Source: Aphrophora alni
Taxonomy: Eukaryota; Arthropoda; Insecta; Hemiptera; Aphrophoridae
Direction: 5' to 3'
Length of the DNA: 64,000 nucleotides
Assembly (NCBI GenBank): GCA_963513935.1
Contig: OY740770.1
Location: forward strand, 86,091,267-86,155,266
Both the position numbers and the translations under genes were made by a program. Of this stretch, positions 51,331 through 64,000 are shown piece after piece. The notes under the pieces were generated by a model that did not search any database, was not told the DNA's origin, and was given only the letters and a program-made list of their open reading frames with translations. Every line of letters starts with the position of its first letter. Positions within the stretch are counted from its first letter, which is position 1.

Positions 51331-52139
51331 AAACTTTCTCCAATACAAATTCTTTCATTAGTAAAATAATTATTAGAAAGAATGATTTTATTTGTATATA
51401 TGCACATTTCGTTTATGTGATTGTCCTATAATATATGTATCGTCATGTATCGTAATATAATAATTAATTTTGTGTATTGATGTACTTAAAAAATATTTTG
51501 CTACGTGCTGTATTTTTAATATTGTCCAAGGCTATCTTGGACTAATATTAATGGATGATCAGGAATAAAATTTAAATTTTAAATATTTGTTTTTATTTTA
51601 TAGCTTTTTGAAATTAAATTTATTATGTTAATCAATTTAATATATATTGTATGTTGTGGAGACGATACTCTTTAGGAAACTTCAAACTGAGCGACAACTG
51701 CCTTTAAAGCGCTATTCAAATGGAAATTAGTAACAGAAATAAGAAAACTAGTTTGCATCAAATCCGTCTAAAAAAAGACTAGATTATAAACTAATAATTC
51801 AATTCTGCCACCATCTCAAATTTTCAAATTTTACATTTGTATAATCTTTCTGTTGATACATTTATCAGTAGTTGAGTTTGATTTCTACTTGAAAAATTAC
51901 TTGACGATATTTTTCCCAAAATTCTTGATTTATATATCACTAAAAAAAAATTCGAACTTTTCTTTTATATTGTCATATCGCTCTTTCTAACATACATATA
52001 ACTTTTTATAAATAGAGACAAAAAAGTGAAGTAGTGAACACGTTTTTAATTCGGAGTTAAATTTCAAAGTTTATTTACATTTAATTATTTATGTACAATT
52101 ACATTTTGTCTGCTATCTGTCAACATAACTGTATAACAA

Positions 52140-52420
52140 ATGCCTTTTCTTGAAAATAATTTGCCTCAATATAAACTTTGAAAAAGATATTACACAAATA
52201 TTTCATTATATTTTGATCTCTAAAATTGAATCATGAACTAAAAAGGATATTGTAATGAAAGGCATACTCTTTACTCTGACAATATGGCACATGTAACACG
52301 GCGAATAGACTTATCGACACTCCCTATGTCGTACGACTTTAATCAAGGTTCAGCTTTCATTTTATCATACATCATGTGCATTGTTTCTGAAAGACTATTA
52401 TGAAAAAGATCATTTATGTC
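52140..52420. repeat. Segmental duplicate, piece 2 (right copy)
   Basis: Partner of 40540-40850, 11.6 kb away, direct orientation. Confidence 0.65.
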
Positions 52421-52729
52421 GAGCTAGTGGTTATTTATTTATTTTAATGTTTGAAACCCATTTTCTAAACTAAAATAAAATAAATAAAGTTAAAAAACAA
52501 CAAAAACCCACTCAGCACATAGTAATAATTCAAAAGTAAATTAAAAATTAAAGTGCGGGCGCTTATGATTTTAAATTTTATGAATTTAGGAGCCCACACT
52601 AAAATTGTAAGAATATATGGTAATTTAAAATTTTAAGCACTCACGCTTTGGAATTTATGTTTGAAATAGTACTTTGTAATAAGTGTGTTTTTTTCTTCTT
52701 TTTTTAAAAAATTATTATTTAGGATGGCT

Positions 52730-53075
52730 TTGCTCCGACAACATGGCTGTGATAGCATAGCTTCCTATACTTTTCACAGATTTTGTCACACAATTTGTTG
52801 AACGCCTCTTCGAACGCTGCCTGACTCGCATTTCATCTTGCCGCTGTTGTTGATCACGTTATTAGTGAACTGAAGTTCTTCAAGGGTTTCCACAGCACGG
52901 CATTGCGATTTGTGTTGAAGTTCTCTTCTTCTTGGTTCTCATTTAAAAGATGATAACCTACTGCGCATTTGTACTACCCATCTCATATTCTGCGCATCTG
53001 TACTTACTAACTGCTGCATATGTACACTTTTAACATACGGACCTATTTCCCAACTTTGCCTACTGCGCATGCGTT
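52730..53075. promoter_or_regulatory. GC-richer island with clustered TGCGCAT motifs
   Basis: About 340 bases less AT-rich than the surroundings. At its right end CTACTGCGCAT-type sequence occurs at 52959, 52989 (TTCTGCGCAT), near 53009 (degenerate ACTGCTGCAT) and 53060 (TACTGCGCATGCG). TGCGCATGCG is the palindromic site bound by NRF-1/erect-wing factors. This could be a promoter or simply a minisatellite; no adjacent gene is visible. Confidence 0.3.
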
Positions 53076-53629
53076 TTCCCTAACATAAACATGTGTATAT
53101 AACAATGAATTATTGTATTGTCATCCGAGATCAACATCTATTAAAATGTCAAAAATTGTATCAACAAGAAGGGTCTCAAATAGAGCTTCCCAGATTTGAC
53201 GACAGACAGACTGACGTGAAAGCAAACTAAAGAAAGTGTGGAAAAAATACAAATTTATGTTTCAACAGATAACGGTAGAAAAATTATCTAGGCTCAAACA
53301 ATGCAAATTACCACAAATATGAGTATTGAAATAAAAAGTTTAGTTCTAAGATTTGTAAAATTAAAAGAATGATTTGTGCTATTCGTGTTAAATAAATAGA
53401 AGAATAAAAATAAAAATCATCTTTTTAAAGATTGCTATTAATAAAAATAAATATTGTAACGTGAAATATTCCAAATAAAAATACAAATTTATTATAATTG
53501 TATCAGCTACATCTTCACTATGATGAGAAATAAATGTTATATTATAAAAGTTATTGTATTTATTTTAAAAGACATTGAAATGTTATTAAAAATACTGTTA
53601 CCTCGTTCCATCATTTATATAGTTGTGTA

Positions 53630-53840
53630 GTAAATCAAATTCAATAAAATACAATCAACGGACATTTCAATTCACCCTCCCTATGTGTCATTGACTCCAA
53701 TGTCACAAATAAAAATATATGATCTACGTTCATTGTATCATCATCATAAATCGAAATATACTTATGATTGTTTATACTTATTGACTGTAGTAAAAAAAGA
53801 AATGTATTTTCTCGTAAATTAATTCAGCCCAAAAATTGCC
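53630..53840. repeat. Segmental duplicate, piece 3 (right copy)
   Basis: Partner of 42350-42520, 11.3 kb away, direct orientation. Confidence 0.7.
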
Positions 53841-55339
53841 GTAGAAAATAGAAGAAGAAAATAAACCAGTCATAAATTTTTTCAGTATAATTGATTGTTG
53901 TTCATAAATTATAGTCTTAGTAATAGAATATTTACGTCTTCATGGTTGTAATCGTAGGCCAACAATTAGTTGTTCAGAACTTGAGCTCCTTAAAGTGTAT
54001 GCAATAATTTATTATCGATTCAAATTAAATAATTAAATTTTCATTTATAGTACCTTTTATCCCTTGTTTCCTTTTTAGGTCCGACTGAATGAATTACAGT
54101 TATATCTTGTTTCTTGATTTGTTTTTTTTATAATCCGGTAAAATTATGCTTTAACCTAACAAATTTTTAATATTCAAATTTAAGTTTTCGTGTACCGATA
54201 TCATACTAATCACACCTATTATTGTAGGGCAGAGTTACCGAAAATAGCATAGCGAGTAGAGGCTCCTTTACATATGTACAGCTTCCATGCCTGTAAGGTC
54301 CGGACGTTAACACGAGCGAAACGAATGGAGATTACATAAAACGTCTATGAGGACTTTACAGTTTATGATATCCCACAAAGCCTAAGAAAGGTCATTACAT
54401 TTAGAGGATCTGCTTGTATTGCATTGTGTGTTACAGGGTTTGGGTAAGGAACATGAAGCCCCTCATGAACCTGTTTTATTTTTACCTGTTCTCAAAAAAA
54501 CATAGACATTTTAACATATTTGTTATTGCCATTCCGACTATTGATTAATACTAAATTTATTAATATGACTTACCCTTAACAATAGTCACTATTATTTTCT
54601 TTTTATTATCGCACTACAGCCGTTTCGGCTATTCCGCTATTAACGAGTGCTTGCTGAGTAGTTGGCGTTGTCAAATAGACTATTTGAATAATATATATTC
54701 AACTATGTAAAACATTCATAATTAACCAATAACTGTATATTTAGAATGTACTTTTAATATATATAGTTGTCGCTATATGAGCGCACATGGAAATAAAATC
54801 GTATTTACAAATACAAAGAGCTTATATTTTGAAACCAATTTACAATTATTTGTCGTATGTCACCAATTAAATTGTCTCCATAAGGTTGATGATGTTGCGT
54901 TTTTCTGTGTGGTACGTTACTCTCAGGTCGTCGTTAGTCTAACGTGAACAAAGTAAAGCCATTAAGCTACAATAAAAGTGTTTTCTGACGTTCTGAAAAA
55001 CTTGTTTTCTCACAATTTCGTGTAGTTTATGAGGGAAATTTTTTTTTCCGTTTTCAAACTTTTTTTCTTTTAAAATAATCCCTTTACTAAAATAATCAAT
55101 CCGATTAAGCTTGTACATGTACTCATCTATTAATTAAATTAAGCTTTAGTCATCATAGCAATTGCTTTAGATATAAAAGTCAAAAATTAAATATTTCCTT
55201 CACACAATACTGTTTTTCCCCGTTTAATTTAATTATATTAATTCCAGTCCAATCACATTTCATAGATATGTGAATTCAGCTATATATTATTTTTGATTAA
55301 ATAAAACAAAACCCTTACCTTTAGAGACCTGTTATACAT
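53841..55339. other. Noncoding
   Basis: A GC-richer patch at 54230-54430 is unclassified. No gene recognised. Confidence 0.5.
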
Positions 55340-55490
55340 AACAAGTTCAGTTTGTACTAAAAAAATCCACTTTATGCTTTCGTTACACTTTAAAGTCTGT
55401 ATTTAGAGAGAGAATATGCTATATGATCAAGTAGGAAATAGCTGTGTTTAACACTGTAAAACCATTCTCCCTTGATATTATATTCATTTT
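55340..55490. repeat. Diverged unit of the 146-bp repeat
   Basis: CATAACAAG, TAAAGTCTG..TAGAGAGAG, a CTGTAAAAC segment and CCCTTGA.ATTATA match 56600-56742 in order. Confidence 0.5.
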
Positions 55491-56449
55491 GTATACAACC
55501 ATCTGAAAATACCCTGATTATTTCTATTTTATATTTAGAAAAATATAATAATCTAGAAATAGAATTTGTTATTAAACTAACAATAATTGTGCTAACACAA
55601 GTAAAACAGGTTCCTGTTGGCTTTACATATAACTTTGAAAGGTTATATTCTATTGTTATTACGAATTATACTCGTATAAGTATATAGAGTGTGGGTTAGG
55701 ATAGCTCTTAGTTCACTCTCTCAAGCGCGAGTGTATATAGCTAACAAAACTTTTACATCCTACTACGTGTCTCGCTGCAGCTTTTGGTTCTATCCATGGC
55801 TATTATTTTTACATCCACGGTTCGTCTTTAAATGTTTTTTGGTCTGACACTTTTCCCATCCCCTCCCGTATTCCAATCCAGTGCTGAATTTGTGATGTCC
55901 CATTGTCTTTCTGTAAAGTGCACATTTTCATTTTTGGTAATGATTTTGTAAAATCTTCTTTTTTTACGTTAAAGGATTCTTGTCCATAAAGGAACACTGT
56001 TTTAACTTTGTAGGAAATATTCTGGACTTGAATTTTACTGGTACCGGGTTGGATCTCTACACATCGTTTATTATTGCAATATATAGCTAAACTATCAATG
56101 TGCTTCTATGGAGAACTTTATCATCTCCTCCGCTCTTATAACAGTACCCAATGAGACAATCTATTCCACCTCTTTAGGTACTCACCGACCACTTGTATAT
56201 TTATTTGTATAACTTTATTCTTATCAGTAACGCTCTCAAGTCCATTTTCTAGTTTAACCCATATAATTTATCAGTTTTTTCTAGGTACATATTTGTGTGA
56301 AATTAAAAGTTATGAGCTACCTATATACAAGGTTAGGTTAACAAAATAAAAAAAATAAGTACTTTAGTTAGTTGTAAAAATTTAATTTCAGTAAAATTTA
56401 CTTCTAAACATTAAAACATTTTTTCGTCAACTTATAGTATTCGTGATAT

Positions 56450-56742
56450 ACGATCGGATAGCCACTGAATATAACCCAATTAGTTCTATTGTTATTTTTA
56501 GAAGAATGTAATTTCTAGAAAATAGGTTAGATTTAGCGGATAGAAATAACAATGCTAATTGCACTAAATTTTTCCCTCTTGACGTTTTAGTCACCCTGTA
56601 CATAACAAGTGTAAAATAACCCAGTTTGTTCTATTGTTATTCAGCACAATGTAAAGTCTAGAGAGAGTAGACTATGTGACCTGAATGGGAATAACAGTGC
56701 TTATTGCAGTAAAACAGTTTCCCCTTGAATTATAGTCCTGTT
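56450..56742. repeat. Tandem repeat, about 146-bp period, two units
   Basis: Anchor TTCTATTGTTATT at about 56483 and 56629. Both units then read a TAAAG/TAATTTCTAGA segment, AATAACA.TGCT.ATTGCA and TTTCCC.CTTGA. A third, isolated unit lies about 1.1 kb upstream. Confidence 0.65.
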
Positions 56743-57079
56743 TTACTGGTGTTTTGGGGGGTAATAAAACTTATATGATGTCTGCCTTGGGATTTAAGCT
56801 TTTCAGTTACCTTATTTGTATACAGGAGTCATTAATTAGTTTCAATATTTATATAATTTCTGTTAGAACATATCCTGTCTTCGCATCTACCCCGGTACTG
56901 ACGATATTACTGTATATTAATGATAGATTGCATGGTATTTTTTAAATTAATTTTTTCAGAAATATATATTTGTAATTTTACTATGAAATGTATTTGTATG
57001 TGATTTTTTCTCGTTTAGGCTATATGTGTTGCATGTGTTTTTGATGTTGTTACAAGTGTTAACAACGTTGAAGTTAACA

Positions 57080-57081
<2 letters not shown>

Positions 57082-57119
<38 letters not shown>
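57082..57119. repeat. (TA)n microsatellite
   Basis: About 38 bases. Confidence 0.9.
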
Positions 57120-57120
<1 letters not shown>

Positions 57121-58242
57121 GATTTTGAACAACCGCCATTTTGCAAATACTAACCGGAATTCGCTGGTTAAGCAACGGAATAATAAGGGAAAATAAGTCA
57201 CTAAGTTTGAAGAAATCGATAAGTTTAAATTGTTTTCTTGGGTCTAGATTGCACTAAAACACATCCACTCTATACGTGGCTGGGCTATTTCCTGGGGATT
57301 ACAATGGATCATTTTCCATTAAAAAATTTGTCTCATAATATTTTATGAATATTATATAGAATCGTCACAGATAACTATTGATCACCAACCTCCGTCACAT
57401 TAATTTTCCCCCACAATTTGAAAATTACTGTAAAATACCCTAACACATTATACTTTAAGAAATTCATTGTATATCTACACTGTATTTATTGTATAAAGAG
57501 AGAATAATCCTATTCCTTTATTCAATCTAATTTTTATGTAGGTCTTTCAATTTCAAAGTTTGACAAGGATAACATTTGAATTCGGTGATTGCCTTTAATT
57601 AAAATTTATAGATCAACGAACTTAATTCAGAACTTTTGCTCTAAAATGTATTAAGTTGTAATTTGCTTTAAAGAAGCAGAGAAGGCACACAAATTGGACA
57701 TATTCACTTCCATACATGAAATAATTTAAAAAAAGTTTTCAAATTGTAAAATTAACTTTTGAACAAATATGAGTTATGAAAACGTGAATTAATTGATTAA
57801 ATCTTCTGACAAAACTGATGACACAGGTGTCTGAAATAGCGAATATTTTAAAATATAAAACTTCATGTTTAAGTATTGGTGGTATTAAAACCGTATTTGA
57901 AGTTTTATTTGTAATTATTTTATTTTTGTTTATAGAACGGCTTTAATAGATATGTGTTCTTAAAATGTTTCTTTGAACATAGGAAATAAGCCTAATTCGC
58001 CTTAAACTAAATTTCTAATTGAGAAATGTGGAAGAATGAAATCACTTTTAGTGTAGTAAATATATCAAAATAATTATTATAATTATTTTTTTAGTTATAA
58101 AGAATTCAAAGTATTCAGATATATGGTTTGTATAGTCTTAAATCACTATAATGTTTCTTATCTAACAATCATAAAGCAAATTACCTTCATTTCTACTAGT
58201 TTTTTATTAGTTTTTTCCCCTACAGAGCTGATTTGTTTTATT

Positions 58243-58263
58243 AAAAAAAAAAAAAAAAAAAAA
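58243..58263. repeat. Poly(A) run
   Basis: About 21 A bases. Confidence 0.85.
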
Positions 58264-60982
58264 GTTTAAGAGCTATTATATTATTTATCGTAGCCAATAA
58301 TAAAAATAACTATAAATGTAAGTCGACGCTGGAAAATTTCTTCTTGCACTACAATCTCTGGGGATTGCTTGTGGGAGGGGTGGGGTTTAGATCTCAAAGC
58401 AAGGGGTAGTTGACCCACACATGTTCGCCAAAACTCGTTTCTCTAATGTAATTTGTTCAGTAAATTGCTGGCATTTATATTTCTGTCTTTAAAATGTTTA
58501 GACGACGTTTTACATTTAAAAGAAAATTATATATAACTTTACTTTTATACCTAAACTAAACCTATTAAAAAGCGAAGGGTTATAGATAATTACAACAAGT
58601 GTATCTTCTAACGTCTTAATAATGGAACCAATCTAGCCGAATCCACGTCTCTCCCATAAACCCTTTTATCTCCTACGAAGTTATGTACTTCCAAACCTGT
58701 CTTAAATATTTATTTTAAACCCCAAAGGTATTAAAATTATGTCCAAAACTTATTGAAGGAGCCCTACTTGTTTCCCTTCCCATAAGAATACATGAGAGAC
58801 AAAACAGAATATTAATTTTAAAACTACTGATTTTTTATATATTTTTCCATTGAACATTTTTTTAAATAATAATGATGCAGTCAAATATTTCTTCAGTTTT
58901 ATAAAATAAAATTGAAAACGAATAATTTTTGAGATTATCTTATGTATTTCAAAGGGAAAAAATTAAACATTTTACCTCCATTACACTCCTTTTTGAATCT
59001 ATTTGTAAATTAGTTTTACTTTTTTCGGAATTTTAAAATAAAAATGTGTAAATGGGATTATTGTTGTTCGGCGTTTAAAACCCATTCAGCCTTATATATT
59101 GTAGATACGACACATCTGGATGTTAGAACATCCTGAGATATTCATTATATTTTGGAAATGCTGCATCTAAAACTCAGAAATAAAAGTAACCACGTTTCTT
59201 GCTTCTTTTACATATTGGAAAAACTTGATGTTTTCATAACTATTGTCAATATACACTTGTATTTTGCATAAGTTTATAAATGTATTTATATTCACTAAAA
59301 CATATGGCCGCAGAGTAAAATTTGTAATTATCCTCCCTTGTATCTTTATTCCGTCACACAAAATAAAGGCATTGTTCAATTTCTAAATAATTTTTTAACT
59401 TGTATTTATTTATTTTTTAAACTGTGTACTTAATAGCATGCAACTATCAATCATATATAGATATTTGCTCAAGATTTTTTTCAAAGGCATTGTTATAGAT
59501 AATGTTTTAACTAGAGATAAATTAGTTCGCATAGAATGAATCTATAGCTCTAATAATTAATAACAATTATTATTATAAATAAATTAATATAACAAAAATG
59601 AGTTAAGTTATTTTATATCACTCAGTTATATTTGTACAAATGGAACAGTTTTTAAGTGGCATTGCAAAGACTTCATTTATTATTACAATTAAATACACAA
59701 TATCATTCATAAAAAATGGATATTTGCAAATGTACGCTTGTTTTTAACTGGCGTCATCAGTTTACTATTTTGAACGTTTGTTTTGTGCATAATTCAATTG
59801 CTCATCAAACAATGCATTGTAACAAAACACAAATAAACTCTGTCGTCTCCCATCCCAACGAATGGAGTTGTTGGAGGGACCGACCATTAACACGTATTTA
59901 CCAAAGTGCCTTCCTCTCCCCTCATCCTCCTTTCTACTCATTTATCATCGTTAAAATTTGTTTTGCCGACAACAATGGGCAAGCAAGATCCCCGGCACCG
60001 CGCTTTTCTTTCACATTTTATCTTTTGCGTTCATTTTCATCACATGGGATGTATCGTTTTGCTATTGCCATTGTGTTTCAGTCCTTTGTTTACCCCCTTT
60101 TTATAATTTATTATCCTTTGTTATCAACTTATTATACCTTTTTTTGTGAACGGATATGTTTTCAAACTCATTTTAAATCTCTAGTTATGTTAACAATGTT
60201 TTAAGTCTGTGTAGTTAGTATTGTGCTAAAGTAATTAATACTGTTTACAGAGTGTTTAAATATTCCCCGGTGGTGAGCTTTTCGAAACAAAAAAAAAACA
60301 AATACAATATACCGGAAAAGAACTCAACGTGATAGATAAGAGATTTTTATTAATGTAACGTGTCCAAACAAATATACCTATTTATAATAATTATTATTTT
60401 AAACTGTAATGTGTTTGGTAGAAAAGTAAACCCATTTTTACTGACATCACCAAAACTTTCACTGATACATAAATAAATTTAGAAATCTTTCCAATTATGT
60501 AGCAAAGAAAGTATTGCAATGTTGAAAATTTTGAATGTCTCGTTTTTGATGTCCCGACGTTTTGATTCTCTAGAAGTAAAATTTTGATTGACCGTCCAAT
60601 ATTTATTTGTCTCGCATTATATGAACGATTTTAATGCCTCAGGGTTTTGAAGAGATTAGAACTGCTTACAAGTTCAAAAGTCAGTAAAATTTGCATTAAG
60701 TATATCGCATCTAACATTTGTTTTTTTTATGAAAATTATAATGATTTTTTGAAGTGTTATGATCAAATTTACATCGTACCTGGGAAACAATTCGTCAAAA
60801 TCTAAAACAAAACCAATTTTAAAACATTGTTTCATATTTTATATGATTTATTATACTATCTATCGAAAGTACATTTTATAAATTTTTGAAAATATGTATT
60901 AACTCTAATTTTTAATGAAATTTATAATATTTTGGAGCGAATTTTGATTTTAACATTTACGTGTAAATACTTAATTAAAACA

Positions 60983-61075
60983 ATTATTATTATTATTATT
61001 ATTATTATTAATATAATTACTATTATTATTATTATTAGTAGTAGTAGTAGTATTAGTAGTAGTAGTTGTTGTTGT
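60983..61075. repeat. Compound trinucleotide microsatellite
   Basis: (ATT)n, then (TAT)n, (AGT)n and (TTG)n in succession, each one base change from the previous. Confidence 0.9.
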
Positions 61076-63807
61076 ACCAACATTGTTAAGACCATGATTT
61101 CACTGTACGAGGAGTTGAAATTCGAATTTTAAAACAATTTCTATTTCAGTACTGTAGTTTCAAAGTATATTCAAAGTATATGTTATATATTTTTACAAGC
61201 AAGAAATTATACGAAATTTTGTGAGATGATGGTTTGGTCATTGAAATATCATTTTATTACAAATATAGAGTTATACATATAAGTGTGTGTTTTATTTCAT
61301 TTTGCAACGGAAAGGTTATATTTTGAAACAATTATTTTTTAACTCTCTTATGTTGTTAAACGTAAGTGTACTGGTTTTAGCTAACGTAGCATTTTGTACG
61401 CAACAACTGTGACAAATTTCGATATTGTATACAGAGTTGTGGTTTGTTGATTTAAAATTTAGGCTTTGAATTATATAATTAATTTGTTGATTTTTTACAG
61501 TATGCAGTAAAGAAATTTATGTAATGGATTAAAATAATCGATAAGCAGTTTTTTTTGGGTGTATCTCTTTTGAGTTACCCTTAGACCAAAAAAGTAGTTT
61601 TTGGTGATGTTTATCTTTCATCTGTGCAGTTTGTACGGGCATAAACAGGTGAACGGATTTTAATCAAATTTGGTAAAATTTGGAGATATTTATACCATAT
61701 CTCCGAGTTTTTATTCAATGTTTCAATAACTCAAAATTTGTGACTAGATCTCATAAAAAAAAAGAAACACAAAATTACGATGATGTCAAAATCGACTCTA
61801 ACGATTTTATTCAAAATTTTCTCTAGTGATAAACCTCTGTTTACTCAAACAAACGATTGCCACCTCTCAAGAAATGAGAGAAATAAATGGGGTTCTGAGT
61901 TTTTTTAAATGGTGATGATATAAAAACCATTCATTATCATCATTTCCTTATCCAGGTTCGCTTAAATTTGAGTAAAAAGTGAAGTTGAATGACCCATCCC
62001 GTGTACAAATCATATATCGAACGGTTCACGAGTAATTGGGAAACAAAAATATAAATAAATGTCGATTTTAATCAAATATAAATTATGTCTTGGACCTGTT
62101 TATGGCACCAGTAAGGCGAGGTTAGGTGAAATTTATTCAGGTGTCCATGGTTCAGGTTCACGAATTCACTTACAACTACCGAACTGATATTTTAGATGAC
62201 GAGTCATGTCGGTTGTATGAAAAAGAAAGTTTGTGCAATATTTGTACACCCTTTATTTATGTTTGATTTTTTCTGAAAGATTGTGCGTCACAAAGTTTAA
62301 GAAAAATGTTTGTGAACTCTTTGCTTTGTGCAAGTTCAATAAATATTCTAGGATTTTACCAAGTAAGGTTCTAATTGCATCATTAGTAGTGTACTAGTTT
62401 GAACCCTCGTTATACACGCCGGACTCCGGACCACACAAGCTGGGATGAGCAACTGGCATTCATTGTCAACAAAGACGCGTCTTCAAAGCTTAATTAATGT
62501 TAATGTCTTCGTTAAAAAGATAAACATTTCTGTATGAGATATAACGATAACAACAGCTGTTATGACTTTATGGTGAATAGCTTGCATTGAGTCGTTCGGA
62601 AATGGGAGTGCACAAGGATATCATACATAATTTTAATACGATTTTAACGACACTCAAAGGGATGGCACTCTCTTTGATGATTTGTGCAAGTTGAAGTTGA
62701 TTAACGTATTCATACAGATTATCAAAGAGGATTAATATCAATAAACGAACGAATAGAGAATATAGTTTTGGTATCATATTAGTCTCGTATCTGTGAAGTG
62801 TTTTCCGTGTTAGAATCATAAATGTAGACATGAACTTAAAATTTATCAAATTGGACAATCCACTCCATTAATGTAGTACATTACATGGAAAATCCAGCAG
62901 ATAATATATCCGTCTTATTAGTGTATCTGTTATTATGGTATAACATCTATTATTCTTTGATGCTAGAAGATGATCTATGTTTGAAGAAAATATATCAATT
63001 TTAATATAACCTTTGTCTGGAAATCTCTTTTTAAATCTAATAATTGAATTTTTGTAATTAGATATTTTAAAAATAAAAAAAAATCGAGTTATTCTTCACT
63101 TTAAATATGCTATTTTAAGTTTAAGGTGTGGCAAAACCTTTTAACTAAAATCCAGTCCATATTTTATCGGACATACGAGATATTACTGAAACCGTAAAAC
63201 ACTTATTACCCCATTTTATGAGCCACCTTCGAAAAAATCACATTTTAGTGTGCCTTTACGTTATTGAAGGAATATTCTTCGCGAATTTGGTGTTTTTTAG
63301 GTACCTACATTGCAAGTAACTAAAACCAATGAAAAAATATCGACCAAATTCCATTACTTTATGTGAAGAATATTTTTTTAGTTATAACAAGTTTATATTT
63401 TATACATCTCGAGAATCAAAAGGTAATGATCATTTTGTTGATTATGGAGTCGTTATGTCATCAAAATATGATTTCAGTATTCCTTTAAATGTCGACTTTG
63501 TCGTAGAAAACTGTTTTATTAAATAAACGAACTATTTGTGTTCCTTTTTATTCTCTCAAGTTCGCATTATTTAAGTATCACCTTTGAAGTTAATTTCAAT
63601 ATTTATTTATAACTGTGTTGTGTATTAACTATATAATTATCCGTCGACATATTTGAAGAAATTGCACATGTTTATTTTTAACCGTAATTATTGTAAATTT
63701 ATGCCTGAAATAAGAGACAAATGTTACTTGATTTTGAAAACTCAACGCTTTCTTCAACAAAATATTGAAGTAAATATCTTAAAATTAAAATTGGAGAAAT
63801 AACTTTA
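61076..63807. other. Noncoding
   Basis: Nothing recognised. Around 61630-61700 GAACGGATTTTAATCAAATT is typical of unclassified insect repeats; a loosely similar stretch is near 29800-29950. Confidence 0.4.
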
Positions 63808-63950
63808 CCACTTGTCCGCGTGGCGGGGAGGTAGAGACGTTTGAGATCGCCCTGACGACGCTGTGGAGGCTGAGGGCTGAGGAGGGTTCAGATCGATAGG
63901 GGCTGCTCACTGCTCACACCCCATTACACTGTACCACGTGACCCATATTA
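63808..63950. other. GC-rich islet, possible SINE or start of a new region
   Basis: Sharp rise in GC after 64 kb of AT-rich DNA. TGGCGGGGAGGTAGAG and, about 75 bases on, GGGTTCAGATCGA loosely resemble pol III A and B boxes on the plus strand, each with mismatches. A SINE, an exon, or a CpG-rich promoter continuing past the window are all possible. Confidence 0.25.
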
Positions 63951-64000
63951 ATCACAGCAAGGGTAGACCTTACCAAACATTTTAAACATGCTTTTCAATG

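Larger units (their letters stand above)
56743..60982. other. Noncoding
   Basis: No gene recognised. The ORF at 59716-60204 (162 codons) is the longest in the window but has no motif, crosses a C/T-rich stretch and resembles nothing I know. I do not call it a gene. Confidence 0.45.

Noticed and set aside
59716..60204. Longest ORF, 162 codons
   Set aside because: No recognisable motif, biased by C/T-rich stretches, no matching splice or conservation signal, and length is possible by chance in 64 kb.
62395..62450. GGGTTCAAAC on the minus strand, B-box-like
   Set aside because: The last B-box bases mismatch and no A box lies upstream at a plausible distance.

Overview
The window is eukaryotic, nuclear and AT-rich. 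It has no dense open reading frames, no operon spacing and no ribosome-binding sites. It does have long TA and GA microsatellites, a 54-base A run, and relics of animal-type transposons (mariner, a Mutator-like transposase family, an LTR element, retroelement units with hammerhead-like ribozymes, a tRNA-like SINE head). An arthropod, most likely an insect, fits best; the lineage is inference. I find no intact protein-coding gene. Nearly all short ORFs are AT-rich chance frames or translated microsatellites.

Layout. 1-3 kb: nothing recognised. 3.1-3.7 kb: a palindromic element with two opposed hammerhead-like ribozymes and a 12-bp target-site duplication (TSD), followed by an older decayed palindrome of the same design. 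5.5-6.8 kb: a dead mariner with 19-bp terminal repeats and a broken transposase. 10.3-17.5 kb: ordered, diverged copies of several blocks, i.e. an old tandem duplication. 19.46-19.84 kb: a second palindromic unit with a different hammerhead-like motif. 22.8-24.3 kb: a 171-173 bp satellite array interrupted by a solo LTR (TSD GACA) and by a second copy of the 3.1 kb element (14-bp TSD). The satellite units act as internal empty sites and prove both insertions. 24.8-28.2 kb: another old duplication and long TA arrays. 34.0-35.05 kb (minus): three exon-like segments faintly resembling an insect chemoreceptor, probably dead. 39.7-42.5 kb and 47.6-53.8 kb: large diverged segmental duplicates. 41.8-44.2 kb: two broken C-terminal fragments of Mutator-like transposases on opposite strands. 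45.2 kb: a 125-bp GA tract. 50.4 kb: a tRNA-like SINE head. 56.45-56.74 kb: a 146-bp tandem repeat. The last 200 bases turn GC-rich.

The most interesting signal is the set of hammerhead-like ribozymes inside palindromic retroelement units. Two copies of one family have independently defined, matching ends, and a second family shares the architecture. Penelope-like retroelements are the best known relatives, but no reverse transcriptase is present here.
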